Source: Blautia sp. (lineage in GTDB: Bacteria > Bacillota > Clostridia > Lachnospirales > Lachnospiraceae). Taken from it: DNA of 55,260 nt. The notes beneath the pieces are model-generated. The model worked only from the letters and a program-made list of their open reading frames with translations, was not told the origin of the DNA and made no database searches. Shown here in pieces: positions 24,951 through 34,268 of this stretch. The translations under genes and the position numbers were made by a program. The first letter of the stretch is position 1, and each line of letters starts with the position of its first letter. The stretch is taken from the NCBI GenBank assembly GCA_022770365.1, contig JALEHU010000079.1, positions 1 to 55,260 on the forward strand. Direction: 5' to 3'.

Positions 24951-25912
24951 GCCTCCTGACACAGGAGCAGCTGACGCTCGATCTCACCTGTTATATTATT
25001 GATCACATCATGAAGAGATCCCTGCAGATCAATTCCCGCAGCTCTTGTATGACCGCCTCCGCCAAAATAAACTGCAATTCTGCTGACATCTACTTTTCCA
25101 TTAGAACGCAGCGATACCTTAAATGTCTGACTCTCGACTTCATAGAGGAACATTGCCACCTCCACTCCTTTTGTCAGACGGAGCTGACTGACAATGCCAT
25201 CCAGATCCTTACCGTCCACGCCATAGAAATCCAGATCTTTTCTGCGCAGATAGCCTACAATACATTTACCGTCCAGAAGCATAATGCTCTCTGCAAGCAC
25301 GCGGCCCATGACCTGGTTCTGAATATATGTCTTTTCATAAAAAGATTCATCAATAATCCTGCTGAAATTAAATCCTGTTTTCATTAACTCTCCGGCAATC
25401 CTCATAGTTTCCGGAGATGTTGATGCATACTGGAATACACCGGTATCATGGATCATACCGGTATAAATGGGAACTGCCACTTTGCGGTTCACCTTTTCCG
25501 GATCGAAAAGGCCGTAAAGCACTTCACATGCAGAGCTTACATCCCCGCGCACATGATTGGTACCGGCAAAACCCGGATTGCTGATATGATGATCAATGCA
25601 GACTGTTTTTTCGGCTTTGTCAAAATAATCTCCGGCAAGGGCCAGACGATCTCTGGAGCTGACATCACAGGTCACAAACAGATCATATACTTTTTCTGTG
25701 TCCGCCTCTGTTTTGATTTCATCAATACAGTCGATATGAGAAAAGATCGGTTTTGGATGATCCAGATAGACATCTACCTGAATATCGGGATAATACTCTT
25801 TAATATAAAGATACAGCGCCATGCAGGAACCCACACAGTCACCATCCGGACGAATATGCCCTGCAATACCCATCGTCTTTACCTGATCCAGTACTTCTGC
25901 AATATTGTTCAT
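24947..25912 (-). CDS. nrnA: Bifunctional oligoribonuclease / pAp phosphatase NrnA
   Basis: A 321-residue DHH/DHHA1 phosphoesterase that degrades short RNA oligomers (nanoRNA) and dephosphorylates pAp. Metal motifs: RPDGDCVGS near 22-30, the DHH signature in IDHHISNPGF, and the C-terminal DHHA1 block GGGGHTRAAG that binds the nucleobase. It sits between rbfA and truB as in many Firmicutes and overlaps truB by 4 nt. AGGAGGT precedes the ATG by 4 nt. Confidence 0.95.
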   Translation of the reverse strand: MNNIAEVLDQVKTMGIAGHIRPDGDCVGSCMALYLYIKEYYPDIQVDVYLDHPKPIFSHIDCIDEIKTEADTEKVYDLFVTCDVSSRDRLALAGDYFDKAEKTVCIDHHISNPGFAGTNHVRGDVSSACEVLYGLFDPEKVNRKVAVPIYTGMIHDTGVFQYASTSPETMRIAGELMKTGFNFSRIIDESFYEKTYIQNQVMGRVLAESIMLLDGKCIVGYLRRKDLDFYGVDGKDLDGIVSQLRLTKGVEVAMFLYEVESQTFKVSLRSNGKVDVSRIAVYFGGGGHTRAAGIDLQGSLHDVINNITGEIERQLLLCQEA

Positions 25913-25967
25913 GCTTACCTCCTATGCTTGCCGCAGCGGATGCGCCGCGGGCAGGGAAACAGGAAAT

Positions 25968-26360
25968 TTACTCCTGTTCTTCCTCTGCCGTTTCTTTTGC
26001 AGCCGCATCCTTTCTGTTCACATCATCAATCAGCTTTGACATATTTACACCATATTCAATAGATTCATCCAGAATAAAACGAATTTCCGGCGTATTCCGC
26101 AGATTCAGGTTTCTGGCAAGCTGTCTGCGGATATAGCCTTCTGCACTGGAAAGTCCCCGGATCGTGTCTTCTTTTGCCTCCTGTGTACCAAGAACACTGA
26201 TATAAGCTTTGCATGTTTTCAGATCCGGAGCCACTTCCACAGACATGACGGAAGTCATGGGATGAATGCGCGGATCTTTGATCTCACTGCGGATAATGGA
26301 ACTTAATTCCTTCTGCACTTCTCCATTGATACGCGTATTCTTAATGCTGTTTTTTCTCAT
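25968..26360 (-). CDS. rbfA: Ribosome-binding factor A
   Basis: A 130-residue cold-shock and 30S maturation factor with a KH-like fold that binds the 16S rRNA 5' region. It starts MRKNSIKNTRINGEVQKELS and contains the conserved DPRIHPMTSV and LRNTPEIRFILDESIEYG segments. The last 15 residues are Ala/Glu-rich. It lies 23 nt after infB. Confidence 0.96.
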   Translation of the reverse strand: MRKNSIKNTRINGEVQKELSSIIRSEIKDPRIHPMTSVMSVEVAPDLKTCKAYISVLGTQEAKEDTIRGLSSAEGYIRRQLARNLNLRNTPEIRFILDESIEYGVNMSKLIDDVNRKDAAAKETAEEEQE

Positions 26361-26383
26361 TCTGTCTCACTCCTGTCGGTATT

Positions 26384-29300
26384 CTATCTCGGTACTTCAA
26401 CCATAATATATGCTTCAACCTTATCTTCTTCTTTCACATCATTAAATCCGGCAAATACAAGACCGCACTCGTATCCTGCCTTTACTTCTTTAACGTCATC
26501 CTTGAATCTCTTCAGGGAACCAAGTTCACCCTCAAAGATCTGTTCGCCTTCTCTGGAAATACGTACCTTGCAGTTTCTCTGGAAAACGCCATCCAGGATA
26601 TAGCTTCCCGCAATGGTTCCTACACCGGATGCTTTAAACAGCTGGCGCACTTCCGCATGTCCGATGACTTTTTCTTCAAATACAGGATCAAGCATGCCTT
26701 TCATTGCGGATTCCACATCTTCGATTGCCTGATAAATAACTTTGTACAGACGCATATCCACGCCTTCCTGCTCAGCAAGCTGTTTTGCCATGGCATCCGG
26801 ACGTACATTAAATCCAATGATAATGGCATTGGAAGTTGCAGCCAGAGATACGTCAGATTCATTGATGGCACCAACACCGCCGTGGATGACTCTGACTACC
26901 ACCTCTTCATTGGAAAGTTTCACAAGACTCTGTTTTACAGCTTCCACGGAACCCTGAACATCGGCTTTTACGATGAGCGGCAGTTCTTTCAGATCGCTTG
27001 CCTGAATCTGGTCAAACAGATTATCCAGAGACAGTTTGCCTTTGGTTTCTTCCAGAAGACGGTTTTTATTCTCAGATACAAATGCACCAGCGAAATTCTT
27101 CGCTTCTTTATCGCTGTCGAAGGACATGATGATCTCACCGGCATTCGGTACATCACCAAGACCCAGGATCTCTACCGGAGTAGACGGTCCTGCCTCTTTG
27201 ACACGGCGTCCCTTATCATCCATCATTGCACGCACCTTACCGCTGCATGCACCTGCTGCAATAAAGTCTCCCACATGAAGCGTACCCTTCTGAACCAGAA
27301 TGGTAGCAACCGGACCTTTGCCTTTATCAAGCTGTGCCTCGATGACAAGACCTCTTGCGGCACGTTTCGGATTCGCTTTCAGTTCTGCAACTTCTGCAGT
27401 AAGAAGGATCATCTCAAGAAGAGTATCGATTCCTTCTCCGGTATGTGCGGATACCGGAACAAATACGGTGCTTCCGCCCCAGTCTTCCGGAATCAGTTCA
27501 TATTCAGAAAGTTCCTGTTTTACACGCTCTACATTAGCACTTGGCTTATCGATCTTATTGATCGCCACAATAATTTCCACGCCTGCTGCTTTGGCATGAC
27601 TGATGGCTTCTACGGTCTGCGGCATAACACCATCATCTGCTGCAACGACAAGTACTGCAATATCAGTAGCATTGGCACCACGCATACGCATTGCGGTGAA
27701 CGCCTCATGACCCGGAGTATCCAGGAATGTGATCTTCTGATCATTAATGGTTACCACATAAGCACCGATATGCTGTGTGATACCGCCTGCCTCTCCTCTG
27801 GTAACGTTTGTATTACGGATTGCATCCAGAAGAGATGTTTTACCATGGTCAACGTGTCCCATTACACAGACTACCGGAGGTCTTGGAATCATAGTGGATT
27901 CATCTTCCTCATTTTCTTTAAGGAGTTCCTCGATCACATCCACTTTTTCTTCCTGTTCTGCGATAATATCGTACTCCAATGCGATTTCCTGCGCTTTTTC
28001 AAAGTCAATTTCATGGTTCACGGTAACCATAATGCCCTGCATGAAAAGTTTCTTTACAATTGCAGACGGCTGCATCTTCATGGCTTCTGCAAGTTCACGA
28101 ATCGTCATTTTCTCCGGAAGGACGATTTCCTTTACTTCCGATTTCTTTTCCTCCTGTTTCGGCTGCACAGCCGGCTTCTGCAATGCTTTTGGCAGTTTTA
28201 CACCGGTCTTGCGGCTGTTCTGATTCGGACGGTGTCCCATGTTGGAGGTTTTATCGAAATCTTTTTTCTTATTCTTATTTTCTCTGTCTCTTTCTCTCTT
28301 GCTGTCCTTGGAGGTTTTGGTCAGTTCCGGAGCAAATACAGCTTCACTGTCATTCTTTCTGGTGTTCTGACGCTGACCGCCGCGGTTTGCTCCCGGACGG
28401 TTCTGGCTGCCGCCAAATCTTCCTCCGTCGGTTCTTCCCTCCATACGATCCTGGCCGCCCTGCGGACGTCCCTGATTTCTCGGTGTCCGGTTTGTGCTGT
28501 TATCTCCCTGTCTGGAAGGACGATTCTGACCGTCATTACTTCTGAACGGACGGCCTGCGCTGTCACTATTTCTCTGGGGGCGATCCTGACCTGCACGGTT
28601 CTGGCTGCTGCGCTCGCCCTGTCTTCTGTCATTATTTCGTAAGTCTCTTGCGCCGCGATTATCTCTGTTGTCACGTCTTTCGCGGAAATCTCTGCCGTCA
28701 CGGCTTTCTCTGTTATCGCGGGATTCGCGGTTATCACGATTGTCCCGTATTTCTCTGTTATCACGCTGTTCTCTGGCATTTCCGCGAGGCTGCTGCGGGC
28801 GTACCTGTTCCTGCGAAGCAGGTTTCACAGTCTGCTGTGCTGTCGGTGCTGCTGTCTGGGCTGCTTTTACTTCCGGTGCTTTCGGCTGCTCTGCTGCCGT
28901 GGCTGCCGGTTTTGTCTGTGCAGGAGCAGCCTGCTGCTGTGCAGGTGCAGTTCTTGCTGTCTGAGGCTTCTGACTCTGCGATGCTGCTGCCGGGGCTTTC
29001 TGGCCCTGCGGCGCTGCTGTCTGGGCTTTCTGGCCCTGCGGTGCTGCTGACGGGGCTTTCTGACCCTGCGGTGCTGCTGTCTGGGCTTTCTGACCCTGCG
29101 GTGCTGCTGCCTGTGATCTCAGGCCTCCTTTTCTTTCAGCGCCCGGTTTTCTCGGTCTGTTCTTACCTCCGTCACTTGCATTCTGTGCGTGATATACACG
29201 AATAATATTCTTTTTCTTTTTAGGAGCCTCTGCTTTCTCAGCTTCCGGCTTCATGTTTACCATCTTTTCTTCTTTGGAAGTATCCACGTTGGCAATATGC

Positions 29301-29467
29301 TCCTTTCCCATCTTTTCAAATTTTTCTTTTAGCATTGCTATATGGGCTTCATCAACAATCGTCATATGACTCCTGACATCAATCCCATGTTTCTTTAATA
29401 GTTCAATGACCTCTTTGTTCTGTCTGCCCAGTTCCCGGGCAATCTCATGCACTCTGATCCCAGCCAT
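26384..29467 (-). CDS. infB: Translation initiation factor IF-2
   Basis: A 1027-residue GTPase that places initiator tRNA on the 30S subunit and promotes subunit joining. An IF2-N helical domain (1-55) is followed by a long low-complexity region (about 80-430) with Ala/Gln/Pro decapeptide repeats and then an Arg/Asp/Asn-rich tract. A second IF2-N domain precedes the G domain: GHVDHGKTS (about 536-544), DTPGHEAF and NKID. Domains II-IV complete the C-terminus. The linker is long for a Firmicute. AAGGAGGT precedes the ATG. Confidence 0.98.
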   Translation of the reverse strand: MAGIRVHEIARELGRQNKEVIELLKKHGIDVRSHMTIVDEAHIAMLKEKFEKMGKEHIANVDTSKEEKMVNMKPEAEKAEAPKKKKNIIRVYHAQNASDGGKNRPRKPGAERKGGLRSQAAAPQGQKAQTAAPQGQKAPSAAPQGQKAQTAAPQGQKAPAAASQSQKPQTARTAPAQQQAAPAQTKPAATAAEQPKAPEVKAAQTAAPTAQQTVKPASQEQVRPQQPRGNAREQRDNREIRDNRDNRESRDNRESRDGRDFRERRDNRDNRGARDLRNNDRRQGERSSQNRAGQDRPQRNSDSAGRPFRSNDGQNRPSRQGDNSTNRTPRNQGRPQGGQDRMEGRTDGGRFGGSQNRPGANRGGQRQNTRKNDSEAVFAPELTKTSKDSKRERDRENKNKKKDFDKTSNMGHRPNQNSRKTGVKLPKALQKPAVQPKQEEKKSEVKEIVLPEKMTIRELAEAMKMQPSAIVKKLFMQGIMVTVNHEIDFEKAQEIALEYDIIAEQEEKVDVIEELLKENEEDESTMIPRPPVVCVMGHVDHGKTSLLDAIRNTNVTRGEAGGITQHIGAYVVTINDQKITFLDTPGHEAFTAMRMRGANATDIAVLVVAADDGVMPQTVEAISHAKAAGVEIIVAINKIDKPSANVERVKQELSEYELIPEDWGGSTVFVPVSAHTGEGIDTLLEMILLTAEVAELKANPKRAARGLVIEAQLDKGKGPVATILVQKGTLHVGDFIAAGACSGKVRAMMDDKGRRVKEAGPSTPVEILGLGDVPNAGEIIMSFDSDKEAKNFAGAFVSENKNRLLEETKGKLSLDNLFDQIQASDLKELPLIVKADVQGSVEAVKQSLVKLSNEEVVVRVIHGGVGAINESDVSLAATSNAIIIGFNVRPDAMAKQLAEQEGVDMRLYKVIYQAIEDVESAMKGMLDPVFEEKVIGHAEVRQLFKASGVGTIAGSYILDGVFQRNCKVRISREGEQIFEGELGSLKRFKDDVKEVKAGYECGLVFAGFNDVKEEDKVEAYIMVEVPR
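28968..29117 (-). repeat. 30-bp in-frame tandem repeat within infB
   Basis: About five copies of a 30-bp unit encode variants of the decapeptide [10 protein letters not shown] / [10 protein letters not shown]. The best-kept copies differ by a few bases. The repeat keeps the reading frame, so copy-number changes would alter the length of the IF-2 linker without disrupting the protein. Confidence 0.85.
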
Positions 29468-29541
29468 TTCTCTACCTCCTTATGCCATCTCCTGCTCCGG
29501 TCCGCATCTGTTCTTCCCAGACGGACAGACCAGACGGACAA

Positions 29542-29853
29542 CTACTCCAATTCCTTTATGATTGCTTTCGCAAAATTCTCGTCCTGTATGGCAAGGCTGG
29601 CACGGAATTCTTTTCCCATGGCTTTTCCCAGACCTTCTTTATCTGCAAGAAAATAAATCGGAACTTCATAATAATCACACATATTCCGAAATTTCTTTTT
29701 GGTATTCACAGAGGCATCATCAGCAACCAGGACCAGAAATCCTTTGCCTGTTTTGACGGATTTTTCTGTGGAGAATTCTCCGCTTACCGTCTTTCCAGCC
29801 TTTGTGGCCAGGCCTACTAATGACAAAACCTTATTGTTTCTCAATTGCTTCAA
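29542..29853 (-). CDS. ylxQ: L7Ae-family RNA-binding protein YlxQ
   Basis: A 103-residue member of the L7Ae/L30e/S12e family (kink-turn RNA binding fold), shown by LVGLATKAGKTVSGEFSTEKSVK and LVLVADDASVNTKKKFRNMC. It sits between ylxR and infB, the conserved place for ylxQ. It overlaps ylxR by 23 nt, pointing to translational coupling. Its RNA target is not known with certainty. Confidence 0.93.
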   Translation of the reverse strand: MKQLRNNKVLSLVGLATKAGKTVSGEFSTEKSVKTGKGFLVLVADDASVNTKKKFRNMCDYYEVPIYFLADKEGLGKAMGKEFRASLAIQDENFAKAIIKELE

Positions 29854-30109
29854 ACTCCTTTTTCAGACTCTTATAAACCTCCTCCGGAATCGAAGCCTTC
29901 AGCGAGCGTTCAAGCCCATGGCTTTTGATTGCTTTTTCAAGACATTCCATGGAAAAGCAAAGATAAGCTCCCCTGCCGTTTTTCTTACCGGTAGCATCCA
30001 GGATGATTTCATCCTCTGCAGTTTTCAGAACTCTGATCATGTCTTTTTTGCTTTTCATTTCCCTGCAGCCGGTACATTGACGCATGGGAATCTTACTTTT
30101 TGTTTTCAT
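29831..30109 (-). CDS. ylxR: YlxR / RnpM family RNA-binding protein
   Basis: A 92-residue protein with the signature PMRQCTGCREMKSKKDMIRV and a GRGAYLCFSMECLEKA segment. In Bacillus and Clostridioides this family binds the RNA of RNase P and modulates its activity (hence RnpM). It overlaps nusA by 4 nt (ATGA) and ylxQ by 23 nt. Confidence 0.94.
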   Translation of the reverse strand: MKTKSKIPMRQCTGCREMKSKKDMIRVLKTAEDEIILDATGKKNGRGAYLCFSMECLEKAIKSHGLERSLKASIPEEVYKSLKKEFEAIEKQ

Positions 30110-31374
30110 TCTTCTTCCGCTGCTGCCTCCTCAATGTATTCCGGTGCAGCTTCTTCACTGACGCGAGCTGTCACATCGTCCTGTAACTCCTCACCGTTTA
30201 CAGCTTCGTCAGCGTCCAAAGCCTCTTCGCTGTATTCTTCCTGACTGTCACCGGATTCTTCCATATATTCTGCATCCTCTGCGTACTCGTCATCTTCATC
30301 ATAATACTCATCATCCTCGTAATCATAAAGATCACCGGACTCTCTTGCTTTGGTCTCGCTCTTGATATCAATCTTGAAACCGGTAAGGCGGGCCGCCAGA
30401 CGGGCATTCTGACCCTCCTTGCCGATTGCAAGGGAAAGCTGATAATCCGGAACCACTACCAGTGCGGTCTTCTCATCCGGGTCAGCCATAACAGCGATTA
30501 CTTTCGCCGGGCTCAAAGCATTTTCTATCAAAATCGCCGGGTTATCGTCCCAGTTGATGATATCGATTTTTTCTCCGCGAAGCTCATTGACGATCACACC
30601 GACACGTTCGCCCTTCATACCTACGCAGGCACCTACCGGATCCACGTCAGGATCATTGCTCCAGACAGCGATTTTAGTACGGGAACCGGCTTCTCTGGCA
30701 ATACTCTTGATTTCCACAATACCGGACTGCACCTCGGCAACTTCAGATTCAAAAAGACGTTTTACCAGACCCGGATGAGTTCTGGAAACAAGAATTCTCG
30801 GCCCTTTCGGGGTATCCTTTACTTCCAGGATATATACTTTGATACGCTCTGTAGGCTTGAATTCCTCTCCTTTTACCTGCTCATTCTCACTGAGGATCGC
30901 ATCTGCCTTGCCCAGGTTTATGCTGACATTCTTGCCCATAACACGCTGTACAATACCGGTCACTACTTCTTTTTCTTTGCTGTAGTACTGATCATACAGA
31001 ACCTTGCGTTCTTCCTCACGGATTTTCTGCAGAATCACATTTTTTGCGTTCTGGGTAGCAATTCTTCCGAATTCCTTGGAATGGATCTCTACCTGAACGG
31101 TATCACCGATTTCTGCGCTGGTGTTGATCTTCTGGGCATCTACCAGTGAAATCTCCAGAACCGGATCATCGACATATTCCACAACCGTCCGGTCTGCCAT
31201 AACTTTGAAATCGCAGGTGTCCGGATTAATGGCAACATGTACATTGTCTGCTTTTCCAAAATGGTTCTTGCAGGCCTGGAGCAAAGACTGTTCAATCGCA
31301 CCAAGCAAAGTATCTTTGCTGATGTTTTTCTCTTTTTCCAGAATATCCAGCGCTTCCATCAACTCTTTGTTCAT
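30106..31374 (-). CDS. nusA: Transcription termination/antitermination protein NusA
   Basis: A 422-residue RNA polymerase-binding factor that modulates pausing, termination and antitermination. The N-terminal polymerase-binding domain (1-130) precedes an S1 domain (about 135-200) and two KH domains (DPVGACVGMKGERV and LAIGKEGQNARLAARLTG). Beyond about residue 347 there is a strongly acidic tail of roughly 75 residues rich in Asp, Glu and Tyr (starting YDYEDDEYYDEDDEY). Most Firmicute NusA proteins end soon after KH2, so this tail is notable. It lies 30 nt after rimP. Confidence 0.97.
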   Translation of the reverse strand: MNKELMEALDILEKEKNISKDTLLGAIEQSLLQACKNHFGKADNVHVAINPDTCDFKVMADRTVVEYVDDPVLEISLVDAQKINTSAEIGDTVQVEIHSKEFGRIATQNAKNVILQKIREEERKVLYDQYYSKEKEVVTGIVQRVMGKNVSINLGKADAILSENEQVKGEEFKPTERIKVYILEVKDTPKGPRILVSRTHPGLVKRLFESEVAEVQSGIVEIKSIAREAGSRTKIAVWSNDPDVDPVGACVGMKGERVGVIVNELRGEKIDIINWDDNPAILIENALSPAKVIAVMADPDEKTALVVVPDYQLSLAIGKEGQNARLAARLTGFKIDIKSETKARESGDLYDYEDDEYYDEDDEYAEDAEYMEESGDSQEEYSEEALDADEAVNGEELQDDVTARVSEEAAPEYIEEAAAEEE

Positions 31375-31404
31375 TTTTCTCTTTTCCTCCTGATTTGTTA
31401 AATA

Positions 31405-31869
31405 CTAGAACTCGATTGCCAGACGGATCAGTGCAATTTCTTTCTTCTCAAAGGTGCGCATGGTGCCGTCCTCGTCAATTGTTACACTGTTACTATCATA
31501 TGCGGTCAGAATGCCGCAGAACTCCTTTTGTTTTTCGATTGGTCGGTAGGTGCGGATTTCCACCAGCCTGCCCATACTCCTTGCAAAATCCTTGTCCTTT
31601 TTCAAAGGTCTGTCAAGTCCCGGAGAGCTGATTTCCATAATATAGCTTTCATCTATGAAATCTTCTTCATCCAGTTTATCACTGAATGCGCGGCTGACTG
31701 TCTCGCAGTCATTCACAGTGATCCCGCCGGGTTTATCAATGTAGCCCCGAAGATACCATTCTCCTGCTTCCCTGACATATTCCACATCCACCAGTTCAAA
31801 ACCGTTGGCGTTTACAATAGGAGTCAGCAGGGCTTCTGCTCTCTTCTCATATTCATCACGCCTGCTCAT
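31405..31869 (-). CDS. rimP: Ribosome maturation factor RimP
   Basis: A 154-residue 30S assembly factor, first gene of the nusA-infB operon. It shows the conserved ANGFELVDVEYVREAGEW, the GGITVNDCETVSR and SSPGLDRPLKKDKDF blocks. I chose the ATG at 31869, with AGGAAGG 8 nt upstream; an in-frame GTG three codons earlier lies inside that ribosome site. Confidence 0.94.
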   Translation of the reverse strand: MSRRDEYEKRAEALLTPIVNANGFELVDVEYVREAGEWYLRGYIDKPGGITVNDCETVSRAFSDKLDEEDFIDESYIMEISSPGLDRPLKKDKDFARSMGRLVEIRTYRPIEKQKEFCGILTAYDSNSVTIDEDGTMRTFEKKEIALIRLAIEF

Positions 31870-31908
31870 AATTCCCACCTTCCTCTCAGAATTTCGGATT
31901 ACACATAA

Positions 31909-31932
31909 AAGAGTGGACCGAAGCCCACTCTT
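31909..31932 (-). promoter_or_regulatory. UUCG-capped leader hairpin before rimP
   Basis: In the 5' leader of the rimP-nusA-infB transcript, a 10-bp stem (AAGAGTGGGC with GTCCACTCTT, one G-T pair) is closed by a C-TTCG-G tetraloop, an unusually stable cap, and is followed by TTATG. It is placed between the promoter and the rimP ribosome site. The short T-run suggests an attenuator or pause site, possibly tied to NusA autoregulation. Confidence 0.6.
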
Positions 31933-31958
31933 ATGCTATCCATCATCTAGTTTCCTAC

Positions 31959-31987
31959 ATTCTAACACTATCATTTCAGAAAATCAA
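31959..31987 (-). promoter_or_regulatory. Promoter of the rimP-nusA-infB operon
   Basis: Minus strand TTGATT (31982-31987) and TAGAAT (31959-31964) with a 17-bp spacer, about 90 nt upstream of rimP. Confidence 0.75.
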
Positions 31988-32007
31988 GGGATTTTTTTGT
32001 CCCTCTT

Positions 32008-34254
32008 TTATATCCTGGGCTTTATTCCTTTGGTATCCCGTCTGGCAAGTTTCACTTTGTTCAGGGAATACTGTTTGTCATGATAGTTTATGGCATATTC
32101 CTGATGTCCCTCCAGAAGGTATGCGTGTTCCAGTACATCTCCCTGCGCAAGTTTCATGCCGCGCACGCCCACTGCACTCTTTTTCTTCGTCGGTATCTCA
32201 TTTTTAAGAAATCTGAGGAAACAACCGCCTCTGCTCTGAAGCACCACCTGCTCCATTTCGTCCGCAGCTCCCACAAAAATCAGACGGTCATCTTCACTCA
32301 TCCTGGTAGCGGCGATGGTGCGTTTTGCCACATCAAATTCCTCGCCCTCCACGATCTTGCACATGGCGCTTTCTGTTACAAACATAAGAGAAGAACGGCT
32401 TACCCCGGCCATCGGTCCCACATAGATCATCTGCTCCCGGGTGCTGTCATAATTACTGAGATTATCCGCCGGAGTACCTTTGTCCCGGAAACGTACCAGA
32501 GGAATATCCGCAATTTTTATGGTATGCATTTTTCCTGTATCTGTAAAAATGCAGATTTTGTCTGTATTCATGCAGGTAAAAATGTATTTGTTTTCCCCAT
32601 GTGCGGCTTCTTTATTTCTTTCATATGCCGTCTTATCGATCAGTTTCATATACCCAAAACGGTCCATGAGGAAGCAGACTTCCATTTCCTCCATCTTTTT
32701 CTCTTCATAGACAGCTTCCTGTGCGTTCTCGATAGATGTACGGCGCTTGGTATTGTATTCCTTTTTGATATCATCCAGTTCTTTCATAATGACTGCTGCC
32801 ATGGAATCATAATTATCCAGAATATCCTGATAAGTACTGATATTTTTCATGGTTTCCTCATACTCAGCCTGCAAAGCCTCAATCTCCAGACCGATCAGTT
32901 TATAGAGGCGCATTTCCAGGATCGCATTGGCCTGACGCTCGGAAAAACGGAGTTTCCCCGCTGCCTTTTCGCTTGCCCGGGTCTTAAACCGGATTCCTTC
33001 TGTGATGCCCTCAACCAGACATTTCTTTACCTGCTCACGGTTCTTGCTTCCACGAAGGATTTCAATGATCAGATCAATGACGTCGCAGGCCTTGATCAGG
33101 CCTTCCTGAATCTCCTTCTTCTCCAGTTCCTTTGTAAGGAGCGTTTTATATTTTCTGGTGGTCACTTCAAACAAAAAGTCCACATGATGCTCAATGATCT
33201 GTTTCAGACTCAGTGTCTCCGGTCTTCCGTCCGCAACCGCCAGCATATTGACACCGAAGGTATCTTCCAGGCGGGTCTTTTTGTACAGCATGTTGGTAAG
33301 ATTTTCCACATCGGTATCTTTTTTCAGTTCCAGGACGATCCGGATTCCCTCCTTGGAAGACTGGTTGGAGATGTCCACGATATCGGTTGTCTTTTTTGTC
33401 TCTACCAGACCTGCCACATCATTGAGGAATTTTCCGATATTGGCACCAAGCATGGTGTAAGGGATTTCTGTAATCACAAGCTGCTGCCTGCCGCCTTTTA
33501 ATTTTTCCACTTCCACACGGCCTCTGAGGCGGATCTTACCGGTGCCTGTCTCATATATATTTTTCAGTTCGTCCTTGTTGACCACAATCCCGCCGGTAGG
33601 AAAATCCGGTCCTTTAATATAGCGCATCAGACCCTTGACACTGATACTGCTGTCTTTCATGTAAGCTTTCACCGCGTCAATGACCTCGCCCAGATTGTGC
33701 GGCGGAATGCTGGTCGCCATACCTACGGCAATTCCGTCCGCGCCGTTGACCAGAATATTCGGAATGCGTACAGGCAGTACCACCGGTTCCTTCTCAGTCT
33801 CATCAAAATTGGGCATAAAATCCACAACATCTTTATCAAGGTCTCCAAGAAAAACTTCCTGAGTCAGCTTTTCCAGACGGGCTTCCGTGTATCGCATGGC
33901 AGCGGCACCATCGCCTTCAATAGAACCGAAGTTTCCGTGACCGTCCACCAGGGTCTTTCCCTTTTTGAAATCCTGTGCCATCACCACAAGAGCTTCATAA
34001 ATAGAGCTGTCACCGTGGGGATGATATTTACCCATGGTATCGCCTACGATACGGGCACATTTACGATACGGGCGGTCATACCGGATTCCCAGCTCATACA
34101 TATCATATAATGTTCTTCTCTGTACCGGTTTCAGTCCGTCCCGCACATCCGGCAGGGCACGGGAAATGATGACACTCATGGCATAATCAATATATGATTT
34201 CTGCATGACCTCCGCATAGTCGGTACGGATGATATTTTCCTGTTTTGTTTCCAT
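32008..34254 (-). CDS. parC: DNA topoisomerase IV subunit A
   Basis: A 748-residue type IIA topoisomerase subunit that cuts and rejoins DNA. The catalytic Tyr122 lies in MRYTEARL, and the quinolone-contact segment [12 protein letters not shown] (78-89) has Ser83 and Glu87, the usual drug-sensitive residues. The C-terminal beta-pinwheel lacks the GyrA-box QRRGGKG, so I call it ParC and not GyrA. It starts 14 nt after parE and is the second gene of that operon. Confidence 0.9.
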   Translation of the reverse strand: METKQENIIRTDYAEVMQKSYIDYAMSVIISRALPDVRDGLKPVQRRTLYDMYELGIRYDRPYRKCARIVGDTMGKYHPHGDSSIYEALVVMAQDFKKGKTLVDGHGNFGSIEGDGAAAMRYTEARLEKLTQEVFLGDLDKDVVDFMPNFDETEKEPVVLPVRIPNILVNGADGIAVGMATSIPPHNLGEVIDAVKAYMKDSSISVKGLMRYIKGPDFPTGGIVVNKDELKNIYETGTGKIRLRGRVEVEKLKGGRQQLVITEIPYTMLGANIGKFLNDVAGLVETKKTTDIVDISNQSSKEGIRIVLELKKDTDVENLTNMLYKKTRLEDTFGVNMLAVADGRPETLSLKQIIEHHVDFLFEVTTRKYKTLLTKELEKKEIQEGLIKACDVIDLIIEILRGSKNREQVKKCLVEGITEGIRFKTRASEKAAGKLRFSERQANAILEMRLYKLIGLEIEALQAEYEETMKNISTYQDILDNYDSMAAVIMKELDDIKKEYNTKRRTSIENAQEAVYEEKKMEEMEVCFLMDRFGYMKLIDKTAYERNKEAAHGENKYIFTCMNTDKICIFTDTGKMHTIKIADIPLVRFRDKGTPADNLSNYDSTREQMIYVGPMAGVSRSSLMFVTESAMCKIVEGEEFDVAKRTIAATRMSEDDRLIFVGAADEMEQVVLQSRGGCFLRFLKNEIPTKKKSAVGVRGMKLAQGDVLEHAYLLEGHQEYAINYHDKQYSLNKVKLARRDTKGIKPRI

Positions 34255-34268
34255 GTTGTTCCTTTCTG

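Noticed and set aside
26657-28642. A 661-codon open frame antisense to infB
   Set aside because: It lies wholly opposite a conserved gene, has a Cys/His/Phe-rich composition typical of reverse-complement frames and no ribosome site. Similar antisense frames opposite glyS, pnp and parC were rejected for the same reason.
28968-29117. CRISPR-like or minisatellite repeat
   Set aside because: The repeats are contiguous, in frame, without spacers, and encode the IF-2 linker.
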